DNA of 64,000 nt from Liolophura sinensis (GCF_032854445.1 NW_027018034.1:1-64000), one strand, 5' to 3'. Positions 25,001 to 39,900 are shown, counted from the stretch's first letter. The notes: generated by a model not told the origin, from the letters alone. A program made the numbers and translations.

Positions 25001-28000
25001 AAGGAATAAGAGCCATTGCTGGGCACGTGATTATGACATAAATAATCTTTTAATTGTCGCTATAGCCAAAAGTATTGGTCGGAGAGCAACGCGGTTTGCA
25101 CCATTCGATTTCTCGTCACAAAATACGTCGGATTAGCCTCCTACAAACAGCATTGCAACAGTTTTTGCAGTTTTGGACTTTTGCCTGTTCTTTTTGTTAA
25201 TTGAAATCGGCTACACTGTACTATGTACCATCGCGACTGGTCATTACTATATTCAACTTTTCACTATAAGTTATGTGCCCTTCGGTAGCCCAGAAGACGT
25301 CAAATCTTTGGGCCAAGCCCATTTAACTCACTCAGCAATTGTCTTACTTCTAAGTCGAAGACAAACTCAATATCTTTATCTACATGTAGAAAAACCACAC
25401 CATTAGTATGTAGAAAACACACGGTACTTGATACAGTCTGCTGTAAAAAATACAATTGAACACTGACCCACATCAATAAGGTGCAAAAAGATGCGGAATA
25501 GGGCCAGGCATCTCCAGCTGTTGAAAAATTGCAAATTTCCTTGGTTTCCATGGAGTAAGAGCCGTTGCTGGGCACGTGATTATGACATAAATGATCATTT
25601 AATTGTCGCTACAGCCAAAAGTATTGGTCGGAGAGCAACGCGGTTTGCACCATTCGATTTCTCGTCACACAATACGTCGGATTAGCCTCTTACAAACAGC
25701 ATTGGAACAGTTTTTTCTAGTTTTGGACTTTTGCCTGGTCTTTTTGTTAATTGAAATCGGCTACACTGTACTATGTACCATCGCGACTGGTCATTACTAT
25801 ATTCAACTTTTCACTATGAGTTATGTGCCCTTCGGTAGCACAGAAGACGTCAAATCTTTGGGCCAAGTCCATTTAACTCACCCAGCAATTGTCTTACTTC
25901 TAAGTCGAAGACAAACTCAATGTCTTTATCTACATGTAGAAAAACCACACCATTTGTATCTAGAAAACACAAGGTACTTCATACAGTCTGCTGTAAAAAG
26001 TACAATTGAACACTGACCCACATCAATAAGGTACCAAAAGATGCGGAATTGGGCCAGGCATCTCCAGCTGTTGAAAAATTGCAAATTTCCTTGGTTTCCA
26101 TGGAGTAAGAGCCGTTGCTGGGCACGTGATTATGACATAAATGATCATTTAATTGTCGCTACAGCCAAAAGTATTTGTCGGAGAGCAACGCGGTTTGCAC
26201 CATTCGATTTCTTGTCACACAATACGTCGGATTAGCCTGCTACAAACAGCATTGTAACAGTTTTTCCAGTTTTGGACTTTTGCCTGGTCTTTTTGTTAAT
26301 TGAAATCGGCTACACTGTACTATGTACCATCGCGACTGGTCATTACTATATTCAACTTTTTACTATAAGTTATGTGCCCTTCGGTAGCCCAGAAGACGTC
26401 AAATCTTTGGGCCAAGCCCATATAACTCACTCAGCAATTGTCTTACTTCTAAGTCGAAGACAAACTCAATATCTTTATCTACATGTAGAAAAACCACACC
26501 ATTTGTATGTAGAAAACACAAGGTACTTGATACAGTCTGCTGTAAAAAGTACAATTGAACAATGACTCACATCAATAAGGTGCAAAAAGATGCGGAATTG
26601 GGCCAGGCATCTCCAGCTGTTGAAAAATTGCAAATTTAATTGGTTTCCATGGAGAAAGAGCCGTTGCTGAGCATGTGAGTATGACATAAATGATCATTTA
26701 ATTGTCGCTACAGCCAATAGTATTGGTCGGAGAGCAACGCGGTTTGCACCATTCGATTTCTCGTCACACAATACGTCCGATTAGCTTCTTACAAACAGCA
26801 TTGGAACAGTTTTTCCAGTTTTGGACTTTTGCCTGGTCTTTTTGTTAATTGAAATCGGCAACACTGTACTATGTACCATCGCGACTGGTCATTACTATAT
26901 TCAACTTTTCACTATAAGTTATGTGCCCTTCGGTAGCCCAGAAGACGTCAAATCTTTGGGCCAAGCCCATTTAACTCACCCAGCAATTGTATTACTTCTA
27001 AGTCGAAGACAATCTCAATGTCTTTATCTACATGTAGAAAAACCACACCATTTGTATGTAGAAAACACAAGGTACTTGATACAGTCTGCTGTAAAAAGTA
27101 CAATTGAACACTGACCCACATCAATAAGGTGCCAAAAGATGCGGAATTGGGCCAGGTATCTCCAGCTGTTGAAAAATTGCAAATTTCTTTGGTTTCCATG
27201 GAGAAAGAGCCGTTGCTGGGCACGTGATTATGACATAAATGATCATTTAATTGTCGCTACAGCCAAAAGTATTGGTTGGAGAGCAACGCAGTTTGCACCA
27301 TTCGACTTCTCGTCACAAAATACGTCGGATTAGCCTCCTACAAACAGCATTGCAACAGTTTTTCCAGTTTTGGACTTTTGCCTGTTCTTTTTGTTAATTG
27401 AAATCGGCTACACTGTACTATGTACCATCGCGACTGGTCATTACTGTATTCAACTTTTCACTATAAGTTATGTGCCCTTCGGTAGCCCAGAAGACGTCAA
27501 ATCTTTGGGCCAAGCCCATTTAACTCACCCAGCAATTGTCTTACTTCTAGGTCGAAGACAATCTCAATGTCTTTATCTACATGTAGAAAAACCACACCAT
27601 TTGTATGTAGAAAACACAAGGTACTTGATACAGTCTGCTGTAAAAAGTACAATTGAACACTGATACACATCAATAAGGTGCCAAAAGATGCGGAATTGGG
27701 CCAGGCATCTCCAGCTGTTGAAAAATTGCAAATTTCCTTGGTTTCCATGGAGTAAGAGCCGTTGCTGTGCACGTGATTATGAAATAAATGATCATTTAAT
27801 TGTCGCTACAACCAAAAGTGTTAGTCAGACAGCAACGCGGTTTGCACCATTCGATTTCTCGTCACAAAATACGTCGGATTAACATACTACAAACAGCATT
27901 GGAACAGTTTTTCCAGTTTTGAACTTTTGCCTGGTCTTTTTGTTAATTGAAATCGGCTACACTGTACTATGTATCATCGCGACTGGTCATTACTATATTC

Positions 28001-31000
28001 AACTTTTCACTATAAGTTATGTGCCCTTCGGTAGCCCAGAAGACGTCAAATCTTTGGGCCAAGCCCATTTAACTCACCCAGCAATTGTCTGACTTCTAAT
28101 TCGAAGACAATCTCAATGTCTTTATCTACATGTAGAAAAACCACACCATTTGTGTCTAGAAAACACAAGGTACTTGATACAGTCTGCTGTAAAAAGTACA
28201 ATTGAACACTGACTCACATCAATAAGGTGCCAAAAGATGCGGAATTGGGCCAGGCATCTCCAGCTGTTGAAAAATTGCAAATTTCCTTGGTTTCCATGGA
28301 GTAAGAGCCGTTGCTGGGCACGTGATTATGACATAAATGATCATGTAATTGTCGCTACAGCCAAAAGTATTTGTCGGAGAGCAACGCGGTTTGCACCATT
28401 CGATTTCTCGTCACACAATACATCGGATTAGCCTCTCACAAACAGCATTGGAACAGTTTTTCCAGTTTTGGACTTTTGCCTGGTCTTTTTGTTAATTGAA
28501 ATCGGCTACACTGTACTATGTACCATCGCGACTGGTCATTACTATATTCAACTTTTCACTATAAGTTATGTGCATTTCGGTAGCCCAGAAGACGTCAAAT
28601 CTTTGGGCCAAGCCCATTTAACTCACCCAGCAATTGTCTTACTTCTAAGTCGAAGACAAACTCAATGTCTTAATCTACATGTAGAAAAACTACACCATTT
28701 GTATCTAGAAAACACAAGGTACTTGATACAGTCTGCTGTAAAAAGTACAATTGAACAATGACCCAACTCAATAAGGTGCCAAAGATGCGGAATTGGGCCA
28801 GGCATCTCCAGCTGTTGAAAAATTGCAAATTTCCTTGGTTTCCATGGAGTAAAAGCCACTGCTGGGCACGTGATTATGACATAAATAATCATTTAATTGT
28901 CGGTATAGCCAAAAAGTATTGGTCGGAGAGCAACGCGGTTTGCACCATTCGATTTCTCGTCACAAAATACGTCGGATTAGCCTCCTACAAACCAGCATTG
29001 GAACAGTTGTTCCAGTTTTGGACTTTTGCCTGTTCTTTTTGTTAATTGAAATCGGCTACACTGTACTATGTACCATCGCGACTGGTCATTACTATATTCA
29101 ACTTTTGAATATGTTATGTGCCCTTCGGTAGCCCAGAAGACGTCAAATCTTTGGGCCAAGCCCATTTAACTCACCCAGCAATTGTCTTACTTGTAAGTCG
29201 AAGACAAACTCAATGTCTTTATCTACATGTAGAAAAACCACACCATTTGTATCTAGAAAACACAAGGTACTTGATACAGTCTGCTGTAAAAAGTACAATT
29301 GAACACTGACTCACATCAATAGGGTGCCCAAAATACGCAGAATTGGGCCAGGCATCTCCAGCTGTTGAAAAATTGCAAATTTCCTTGGTTTCCATGGAGT
29401 AAGAGCCGTTGCTGGGCACGTGATTATGACATAAATGATCATTTAATTTGTCGCTACAGCCAAAAGTATTGGTCGGAGAGCAACGCGGTTTGCACCATTC
29501 GATTTCTCGTCACAAAATACGTCGCACTAGCCTCTCACAAACAGCATTGGAACAGTTTTTCTAATTTTGGACTTTTGCCTGGTCTTTTTGTTAATTGAAA
29601 TCGGCTACACTGTACTATGTACCATCGCGACTGGTCATTACTATATTCAACTTTTCACTATAAGTTATGAAGTTATGTGCCCTTCGGTAGCCCAGAAGAC
29701 GTCAAATCTTTTGGGCCAAGCCCATTTAACTCACCCAGCAATTGTCTTACTTCTAAGTTGAAGACAAACTCAATGTCTTTATCTACATGTAGAAAAACCA
29801 CACCATTTGTGTCTAGAAAACACAAGGTACTTGATACAGTCTGCTGTAAAAAGTACACTTGAACACTGACCCACATCAATAAGGTGCCAAAAGATGGGGA
29901 ATTGGGCCAGGCATCTCCAGCTGTTGAAAAATTGCAAATTTCCTTGGTTTCCATGGAGTAAGTGTCGTTGCTGTGCACGTGATTATGAAATAAATGATCA
30001 TTTATTTGTCGGAACAACCAAAAGTTTTAGTCAGACAGCAACGCGGTTTGCACCATTCGATTTCTCGTCACAAAATACGTCGGATTAACCTCCTACAAAC
30101 AGCATTGCAACAGTTTTTCCAGTTTTGGACTTTTGCCTGTTCTTTTTGTTACTTGAAATCGGCTACACTGTACTATGTACCATCGCGACTGGTCATTACT
30201 GTATTCAACTTTTCACTATAAGATATGTGCCCTTCGGTAGCCCAGAAGACGTCAAATCTTTGGGCCAAGCCCATTTAACTCACCCAGCAATTGTCTTACT
30301 TCTAAGTCGAAGACAATCTCAATGTCTTTATCTACATGTAGAAAAACCACAGCATTTGTTTCTAGAAAACACAAGGTACTTGATACAGTCTGCTGTAAAA
30401 AGTACAATTGAACACTGACCGACATCAATAAGGTGCCAAAAGATGCGGAATTGGGCCAGGCATCTCCAGCTGTTGAAAAATTGGAAATTTCCTTGGTTTC
30501 CATGGAGTAAGAGCCGTTGCTGGGCACGTGATTATGACATAAATGATCATGTAATTGTCGCTACAGCCAAAAGATTTTGTCGGAGAGCAACGCGGTTTGC
30601 ACCATTCGATTTCTCGTCACACAATACGTCGGATTAGCCTCTCACAAAAAGCATTGGAGCAGTTTTTCCAGTTTTGGACTTTTGCCTGTTCTTTTTGTTA
30701 ATTGAAATCGTCTACACTGTACTATGTACCATCGCGACTGGTCATTACTATATTCAACTTTTCACTATAAGTTATGTGCATTTCGGTAGCCCAGAAGACG
30801 TCAAATCTTTGGGCCAAGCCCATTTAACTCACCCAGCAATTGTCTTACTTGTAAGTCGAAGACAAACTCAATGTCTTTATCTACATGTAGAAAAACCATA
30901 CCATTTGTGTCTAGAAAACACAAGGTACTTGATACAGTCTGCTGTAAAAAGTACAATTGAACACTGACCAACATCAATAGGGTGCCAAAAGACGCAGAAT

Positions 31001-31540
31001 TGGGCCAGGGATCTCCAGCTGTTGAAAAATTGCAAATTTCCTTGGTTTCCATGGAGTAAGAGCCGTTGCTGGGCACGTGATTATGACATAAATGATCATT
31101 TAATTGTCGCTACAACCAAAAGTGTTAGTCAGACAGCAACGCGGTTTGCACCATTCGATTTCTCGTCACAAAATACGTCGGATTAGCCTCCTACAAACAG
31201 CATTGCAACAGTTTATCCAGTTTTGGACTTTTGCCTGTTCTTTTTGTTAATTGAAATCGGCTACACTGTACTATGTACCATCGCGACTGGTCATTACTGT
31301 ATTCAACTTTTCACTATAAGTTATGTGCCCTTCGGTAGCCCAGAAGACGTCAAATCTTTGGGCCAAGCTCATTTAACTCACCCAGCAATTGTCTTACTTG
31401 TAAGTCGAAGACAATCTCAATGTCTTTGTCTACATGTAGAAAAACCACACCATTTGTGTCTAGAAAACACAAGGTACTTGATACAGTCTGCTGTAAAAAG
31501 TACAATTGAACACTGACCCACATCAATAAGGTGCAAAAAG

Positions 31541-32065
31541 ATGCGGAATTGGGCCAGGCATCTCCAGCTGTTGAAAAATTGCAAATTTCCTTGGTTTCCA
31601 TGGAGTAAGAGCCGTTGCTGGGCACGTGATTATGACATAAATGATCATTTAATTGTCGCTACAGCCAAAAGTATTGGTCGGAGGGCAACGCAGTTTGCCC
31701 CATTTGATTTCTCATCACAAAATACGTCGGATTACGTTCTTACAAACAGCATTGGAACAGTTGTTCCAGTTTTGGACTTTTGCCTGGTCTTTTTGTTAAT
31801 TGGAATCGGCTACACTGTACTATGTACCATCGCGACTGGTCATTACTATATTCAACTTTTCACTATAAGTTATGTGCCCTTCGGTAGCCCAGAAGACGTC
31901 AAATCTTTGGGCCAAGCCCATATAACTCACCCAGCAATTGTCTTTCTTCTAAGTCGAAGACAATCTCAATGTCTTTATCTACAAGTAGAAAAACCACACC
32001 ATTTTTTTCCAGAAAACACAAGGTACTTGATACAGTCTGCTGTAAAAAGTACAATTGAACACTGA
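31541..32065 (+). other. Fused B+A frame (174 codons), TAG changed to TAC
   Basis: Frame B runs on into frame A because the stop codon reads TAC (gattacgttctt near 31733). The A part carries ITHP, LYLQV and FFPEN. The change is independent of that at 17445 and unlike the CAG form elsewhere. Confidence 0.7.
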
Positions 32066-33519
32066 CCCACATCAATAAGGTGCCAAAAGATGCGGAATTG
32101 GGCCAGGCATCTCCAGCTGTTGAAAAATTGCAAATTTCCTTGGTTTCCATGGAGTAAGAACCGTTGCTGTGCACGTGATTATGACATAAATGATCATTTA
32201 ATTGTCGTTACAGCCAAAAGTATTGGTCGAAGAGCAACGCGGTTTGCCACCATTCGATTTCTCGTCACAAAATACGTCGGATTAACCTCCTACAAACAGC
32301 ATTGCAACAGTTTTTCTAGTTTTGGACTTTTGCCTGGTCTTTTTGTTAATTGAAATCGGCTACACTGTACTATGTACAATCGCGACTGGTCATTACTGTA
32401 TTCAACTTTTCACTATAAGTTATGTGCCCTTCGGTAGCCCAGAAGACGTCAAATCTTTGGGCCTAGCTCATTTAACTCACCCAGCAATTGTCTTACTTGT
32501 AAGTCGAAGACAATCTCAATGTCTTTGTCTACATGTAGAAAAACCACACCATTTGTGTCTAGAAAACACAAGGTACTTGATACAGTCTGCTGTAAAAAGT
32601 ACAATTGAACACTGACCCACATCAATAAGGTGCTAAAATATGCGGAATTGGGCCAGGCATCTCAAGCTGTTGAAAAATTGCAATTTCCTTGGTTTCCAAG
32701 GAGTAAGAGCCGTTGCTGGGCACGTGATTATGACATAAATGATCATTTAATTGTCGCTACAGCCAAAAGTATTGGTCGGAGAGCAACGCGGTTTGCACCA
32801 TTCGATTTCTCGTCACAAAATATGTCGGGTCTACCTCTTACAAATAGCATTGCAACAGTTTTTATAGTTTTGGACTTTTGCCTGGTCTTTTTGTTAATTG
32901 AAATCGGCTACACTGTATTATGTACCATCGCGACTGGTCATTACTGTATTCAACTTTTCACTATAAGTGATGTGCCCTTCGGTAGCCCAGAAGACGTCAA
33001 ATCTTTGGGCCAAGCCCATTTAACTCACCCAGCAATTGTGTTACTTGTAAGTCGAAGACAGTCTCAATGTCTTTATCTATATGTAGAAAAACCACACCAT
33101 TTGTATCTAGAAAACACAAGGTACTTGATACCGTCTGCTGGAAAAAGTACAATTGAACACTGACTCACATCAATAAGGTGCAAAAAGATGCGGAATTGGG
33201 CCAGGCATCTCCAGCTGTTGAAAAATTGCAAATTTCCTTGGTTTCCATAGAGTAAGAACCGTTGCTGGGCACGTGATTATGACATAAATAATCATTTAAT
33301 TGTCGCTACAACCAAAAGTGTTAGTCAGACAGCAACGCGGTTTGCACCATTCGATTTCTCGTCACAAAATACGTCGGATTAACATCCTACATACAGCATT
33401 GCAACAGTTTTTTCCAGTTTTGGACTTTTGCCTGGTCTTTTTGTTAATTGAAATCGGCTACACTGTACTATGTACCATCGCGACTGGTCATTACTATATT
33501 CAACTTTTGACTATGTTAT

Positions 33520-33930
33520 GTGCCCTTCGGTAGCCCAGAAGACGTCAAATCTTTGGGCCAAGCCCATTTAACTCACCCAGCAATTGTCTTACTTGTAAGT
33601 CGAAGACAAACTCAATATCTTTATCTACATGTAGAAAAACCACACCATTTGTATGTAGAAAACACAAGGTACTTGATACAGTCTGCTGTAAAAAGTACAA
33701 TTGAACATTGGCCCACATCAATAAGGTGCCAAAAAATGCGGAATTGGGACAGGCATCTCCAGCTGTTGAAAAATTGCAAATTTAATTGGTTTCCATGGAG
33801 TAAGAGCCGTTGTTGGCCACGTGATTATGACATAAATGATCATTTAATTGTCGCTACAACCAAAAGTATTGGTCAGACAGCAACGCGGTTTGCACCATTC
33901 GATTTCTCGTCACAAAATACGTCGGATTAG
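33520..33930 (+). other. Fused A+B frame (136 codons) through loss of the TGA stop
   Basis: The TGA closing frame A reads TGG (gaacattggccc), which links the end of frame A to frame B. The same change is shared by the units at 2107, 9246 and 14188. Nothing points to translation. Confidence 0.65.
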
Positions 33931-36900
33931 CCTCTTACAGACAGCATTGGAACAGTTGTTCCAAGTTTGGACTTTTGCCTGGTGTTTTTGTTAATTGAAA
34001 TCGGCTACACTGTACTATGTACCATCGCGACTGGTCATTACTATATTTAAGTTTTCACTATAAGTTATGTGCATTTCGGTAGCCCAGAAGACGTCAAATC
34101 TTTGGGCCAAGCCCATTTAACTCACCCAGCAATTGTCTTACTTCTAAGTCGAAGACAATCTCAATGTCTTAATCTACATGTAGAAAAACTACACCATTTG
34201 TATCTAGAAAACACAAGGTACTTGATACAGTCTGCTGTAAAAAGTACAATTGAACAATGACCCACATTAATAAGGTGCCAAAAGATGCGGAATTGGGCCA
34301 GGCATCCCCAGCTGTTGAAAAATTGCAAATTTCCTTGGTTTCCATGGAGTAAAAGCCATTGCTGGGCACGTAATTATGACATAAATAATCATTTAATTGT
34401 CGCTTTAGCCAAAAGTATTGGTCGGAGAGCAACGCGGTTTGCACCATTTGATTTCTCGTCACAAAATACGTCGGATTAGCTTCTTACAAACAGCATTGCA
34501 ACGGTTTTTCCAGTTTTGGACTTTTGCCTGGTCTTTTTGTTAATTGAAATCGGCTACACTGTACTATGTACCATCGCGACTGGTCATTACTATATTCAAC
34601 TTTTCACTATAAGTTATGTGCCCTTCGGTAGCCCAGAAGACGTCAAATCTTTGGGCCAAGCCTATTTAACTTACCTAGCAATTGTCTTACTTCTAAGTCC
34701 AAGACATACTCAATGTCTTTATATACATGTAGAAAAAACACACCATTTGCACCTAGAAAACACAAGGTACTGGATACAGTCTGCTGTAAAAAGTACAATT
34801 GAACACTGACCCACAGCAATAAGGTGCCAAAAGATGGGGAATTGGGCCAGGGATCTCCAGCTGTTGAAAAATTACAAATTTCTTTGGTTTCCATGGAGTA
34901 AGATCCGTTGCTGGGCACGTGATTATGATATAAATGATCATTTAATTGTCGCTACAGCCAAAAGTATTGGTCGGAGAGCAACGCGGTTTGCACCATTCGA
35001 TTTCTCGTCACAAAATACGTCGGATTAGTCTCTTATCAACAGCATTGCAACAGTTGTTCCAGTTTTGGACTTTTGCCTGGTCTTTTTGTTAATTTAAATC
35101 GGCTACACTGTACTATGTACCATCGCGACTGGTCATTACTCTATTCAACTTTTCACAATAAGTTATGTGCCCTTCGGTAGCCCAGAGGACGTCAAATCTT
35201 TGGGCCAAGCTCATTTAACTCACCCAGCAATTGTCTTACTTCTAAGTCGAAGACAATCTCAATGTCTTTATCTATATGTAGAAAAACCACACCATTTGTG
35301 TCTAGAAAACACAAGGTACTTGATACAGTCTGCTGTAAAAAGTACAATTGAATACTGACTCACATCAATAAGGTGCCAAAAGACGCGGAATTGGGCCAGG
35401 CATCTCCAGCTGTTGAAAATTTGCAAATTTCCTTGGTTTCCATGGATTAAGAGCCGTTGCTGGGCACGTGATTATGACATAAATGATCATTTAATTGTCG
35501 CTACAGCCAAAAGTATTGGTCGGAAAGCAACGCAGTTTGCACCATTTGATTTCTCGTCACAAAATACGTCGGATTAGCCTCTTACAAACCGCATTGCAAC
35601 AGTTTTTCCAGTTTTGGACTTTTGCCTGGTCTTTTTGTTAATTGAAATCGGCTACACTGTACTATGTACCATCGCCACTGGTCATTACTGTATTCAACTT
35701 TTCACTATAAGCTATGTGCCCTTCGATACCCCAGAAGACGTCAAATCTTTGGGCCAAGCCCATTTATCTCACCCAGCAAATGTCTTACTTCTAAGTCGAA
35801 GACAAACTCAATGTCTTTATCTACATGTAGAAAAATCACATAATTTGTATCTAGAAAACACAAGGTACTTGATACAGTCTGCTGTAAAAAGTACACTTGA
35901 ACACTGACCGACATCAATAAGGTGCCAAAAGATGCGGAATTGGGCCAGGCATCTCCAGCTGTTGAAAAATTGCAAATTTCTTTGGTTTCCATGGAGTAAG
36001 AGCCGTTGCTGGGCACGTGATTATGACATAAATGATCATTTAATTGTCGCTACAACCAAAAGTGTTAGTCAGACAGCATCGCCGTTTGCACCATTCGATT
36101 TCGCGTCACAAAATACGTCGGATTAGCCTCATACAAACAGCATTGCAACAGTTTTTCCAGTTTTGGACTTTTGCCTGGTCTTTTTGTTAAATGAAATCGG
36201 CTACACTGTACTATGTACCATCGCGACTGGTCATTACTGTATTCAACTTTTTACTATAAGTTTAGTGTCCTTCGGTAGCCCAGAAGACGTCAAATCTTTA
36301 GGCCAAGCCCATTTAACTCACCCAGCAGTTGTCTTACTTCTAAGTCGAAGACAATCTCAATGTCTTTATCTACAAGTAGAAAAACCACACCATTTTTTTC
36401 CAGAAAACACAAGGTACTTGATACAGTCTGCTGTAAAAAGTACAATTGAACACTGACCCACATCAATAAGGTGCCAAAAGATGCGGAATTGGGCCAGTCA
36501 TCTCCAGCTGTTGAAAAATTGCAAATTTCCTTGGTTTGCATGGAGTAAGAGCCGTTGCTGGGCACGTGATTATGACATAAATGATCATTTAATTGTCGCT
36601 ACAGCCAAAAGTATTGGTCGAAAAGCAACGCAGTTTGCACCATTTGATTTCTCGTCACAAAATACGTCGGATTAGCCTCTTACAAACCGCATTGCAACAG
36701 TTTTTCCAGTTTTGGACTTTTGCCTGTTCTTTTTGTTAATTGAAATCGGCTACACTCTACTATGTACCATCGCCACTGGTCAATACTGTATTCAACTTTT
36801 CACTATAAGCTATGTGCCCTTAGATACCCCAGAAGACGTCAAATCTTTGGGCCAAGCCCATTTATCCCACCCAGCAAATGTCTTACTTCTAAGTCGAAGA

Positions 36901-39900
36901 CAATCTCAATGTCTTTATCTACATGTAGAAAAACCACATTATTTGTATCTAGAAAACACAAGGTACTTGATACAGTCTGCTGTAAAAAAGTACAATTGAA
37001 CACTGACCGACATCAATAAGGTGCCAAAAGATGCGGAATTGGGCCAGGCATCTCCAGCTGTTGAAAAATTGCAAATTTCTTTGGTTTCCATGGAGTAAGA
37101 GCCGTTGCTGGGCACGTGATTATGACATAAATGATCATTTAATTGTCGCTACAACCAAAAGTGTTAGTCAGACAGCAACGCCGTTTGCACCATTCGATTT
37201 CGCGTCACAAAATACGTCGGATTAGCCTCTTACAAACAGCATTGGAACAGTTTTTCCAGTTTTGGACTTTTGCCTGGTCTTTTTGTTAATTGAAATCGGC
37301 TACACTGTACTATGTACCATCGCGACTGGTCATTACTGTATTCAACTTTTCACTATAAGTTATGTGCCCTTCGGTAGCCCAGAAGACGTCAAATTCTTTG
37401 GGCAAGCCCATTTAACTCACCCAGCAATTGTCTTACTGCTAAGGTCGAAGACAATCTCAATGTTATTATCTACATGTAGAAAAAACCACACCATTTGTGT
37501 CTAGAAAACACAACGTACTTGATACAGTCTGCTGTAAAAAGTACAATTGAACACTGACCCACATCAATAAGGTGCAAAAAGATGCGGAATTGGGCCAGGC
37601 ATCTCCAGCTGTTGAAAAATTGGAAATTTCCTTGGTTTTCCATGGAGTAAGAGCCGTTGCTGGGCACGTGATTATGACATAAATGATTATTCAATTTTCG
37701 CCACAGCCACAAGTATTGGTCGGAGAGCAATGCTGTTTGCACCATTCGATTTCTCGTCACAAAATACGTCGGATTAGCCTCTTACAAACAGCATTGGAAC
37801 AGTTTTTCCAGTTTTGGACTTTTGCCTGTTCTTTTTGTTAATTGAAATCGGCTACACTGTACTATGTACCATCGCGACTGGTCATTACTATATTTAACTT
37901 TTCACTATAAGTTATGTGCCCTTCGGTAGCCCAGAAGACGTCAAATCTTTGGGCCAAGCCCATATAACTCACCCAGCAATTCTCTTATTTCTAAGTCCAA
38001 GACAATCTCAATGCTTTATCTACAAGTAGAAAAACCACACCATTTGTTACTAGAAAACACAAGGTATTTGATACAGTCTGCTGTAAAAAGTACAATTGAA
38101 TACTGACTCACATCAATAAGGTGCCAAAAGACGCGGAATTGGGCCAGGCATCTCCAGCTGTTGAAAATTTGCAAATTTCCTTGGTTTCCATGGATTAAGA
38201 GCCGTTGCTGGGCACGTGATTATGACATAAATGATCATTTAATTGTCGCTACAGCCAAAAAGTATTGGTCGGAAAGCAACGCAGTTTGCACCATTTGATT
38301 TCTCGTCACAAAATACGTCGGATTAGCCTCTTACAAACCGCATTGGAACAGTTTTTCCAGTTTTGGACTTTTGCCTGTTCTTTTTGTTAATTGAAATCGG
38401 CTACACTGTACTATGTACCATCGCACTGGTATTTACTGTATTCAACTTTTCACTATAAGCTATGTGCCCTTCGGTAGCACAGAAGACGTCAAATCTTTGG
38501 GCCAAGCCCATTTAACTCACCCAGCAATTGTCTTACTTCTAAGTCGAAGACAATCTCAATGTCTTTATCTACATGTAGAAAAACCACACCATTTGTGTCT
38601 AGAAAACACAAGGTACTTGATACAGTCTGCTGTAAAAAGTACAATTGAACACTGACTCACATCAATAAGGTGCAAAAAGATGCGGAATTGGGCCAGGCAT
38701 CTCCAGCTGTTGAAAAATTGCAAATTTCTTTGGTTTTCCATGGAGTAAGAGCCGTTGCTGGGCACGTGATTATGACATAAATGATCATTTAATTGTCGGT
38801 ACAACCAAAAGTCTTGGTCAGTCAGCAACGCGGTTTGCACCATTCGATTTCTCGTCACAAAATACGTCGGATTAGCCTCTTACAAACAGCATTGGAACAG
38901 TTGTTCCAGTTTTGGACTTTTGTCTGGTCTTTTTGTTGATTGAAATGGGCCTACACTGTACTATGTACCATCGCGACTGGTCAATACTGTTTTCAACTTT
39001 TCACTATAAGTTATGTGCCCTTCGGTAGCCCAGAAGACGTCAAATCTTTGGGCCAAGCCCATTTAACTCACCCAGCAATTGTCTTACTTCTAAGTCGAAG
39101 ACAAACTCAATGTCTTTATCTACATGTAGAAAAACCACATTATTTGTATCTAGAAAACACAAGGTACTTGATACAGTCTGCTGTAAAAAGTACAATTGAA
39201 CACTGACCCACATCAATAAGGTGCAAAAAGATGCGGAATTGGGCCAGGCATCTCCAGCTGTTGACAAATTGCAAATTTCCTTGGTTTCCATGGAGTAAGA
39301 GCCGTTGCTGGGCACGTGATTATGACATAAATGATCATTTAATTTTCGCCACAGCCAAAAGTATTGGTCGGAGAGCAATGCAGTTTGCACCATTCGATTT
39401 CTCGTCACAAAATACGTCGGATTAGCCTCTTACCAACAGCATTGGAACAGTTTTTTCCAGTTTTGGACTTTTGTCTGTTCTTTTTGTTAATTGAAATCGG
39501 CTACACTGTACTATGTACCATCGCGACTGGTCATTACAATATTCAACTTTTCACTATCAGTTATGTGCCCTTCGGTAGCCCAGAAGACGTCAAATCTTTG
39601 GGCCAAGCCCATATAACTCACCCAGCAATTGTCTTACTTCTAAGTCCAAGACAATCTCAATGTCTTTATCTACAAGTAGAAAAACCACACCATTTGTTAC
39701 TAGAAAACACAAGGTATTTGATACAGACTGCTGTAAAAAGTACAATTAAATACTGACTCACATCAATAAGGTGCCAAAAGACGCGGAATTGGGCCAGGCA
39801 TCTCCAGCTGTTGAAAATTTGCAAATTTCCTTGGTTTCCATGGAGTAAGAGCCGTTGCTGGGCACGTGATTATGACATAAATGATCATTTAATTGTCGCT

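Larger units (their letters stand above)
16935..26820 (+). repeat. Region 3: second subfamily set
   Basis: Units start at 16935, 17484, 18033, 18582, 19131, 19680, 20227, 20779, 21329, 21878, 22427, 22977, 23526, 24075, 24624, 25173, 25723 and 26272. Typical A-frame tags are SLLSRRQSQC with YVEN, PAVK (18033, 19131, 19680), GNTVLC (21878, 22427, 24075), QSPLTHP with an early stop (21329, 23526), LTHSAIV with a stop after HH (22977, 25173), and MSYVPFGSTED (20779, 25723). Most B frames between units are the FPRNKSHC / DINNHLIVAIAKS type, which lacks the NcoI dyad and the perfect 14-bp palindrome. The pair 21329-22426 recurs four monomers later at 23526-24623. Confidence 0.85.
26821..35613 (+). 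repeat. Region 4: mosaic transition zone
   Basis: Units start at 26821, 27370, 27919, 28468, 29018, 29567, 30125, 30674, 31223, 31772, 32322, 32870, 33420, 33967, 34516 and 35065. Left-type tags (GNTVLC at 26821; VHFGS/CLNL at 28468 and 33967) mix with LCLEN units carrying XbaI, which dominate to the right. Unusual members are FFPEN (31772), LCLHV (31223, 32322), an 8-bp tandem duplication near 29660, and two units with a rearranged tttga-atgttatg junction (29104 and 33506). The regular order of variants seen on either side is missing, so this is either the oldest part of the array or a junction between two homogenised domains. Confidence 0.8.

Noticed and set aside
29640-29680. Transposon target-site duplication (aagttatg twice)
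   Set aside because: The two copies are directly adjacent with no inserted element, so slippage is the simpler explanation.
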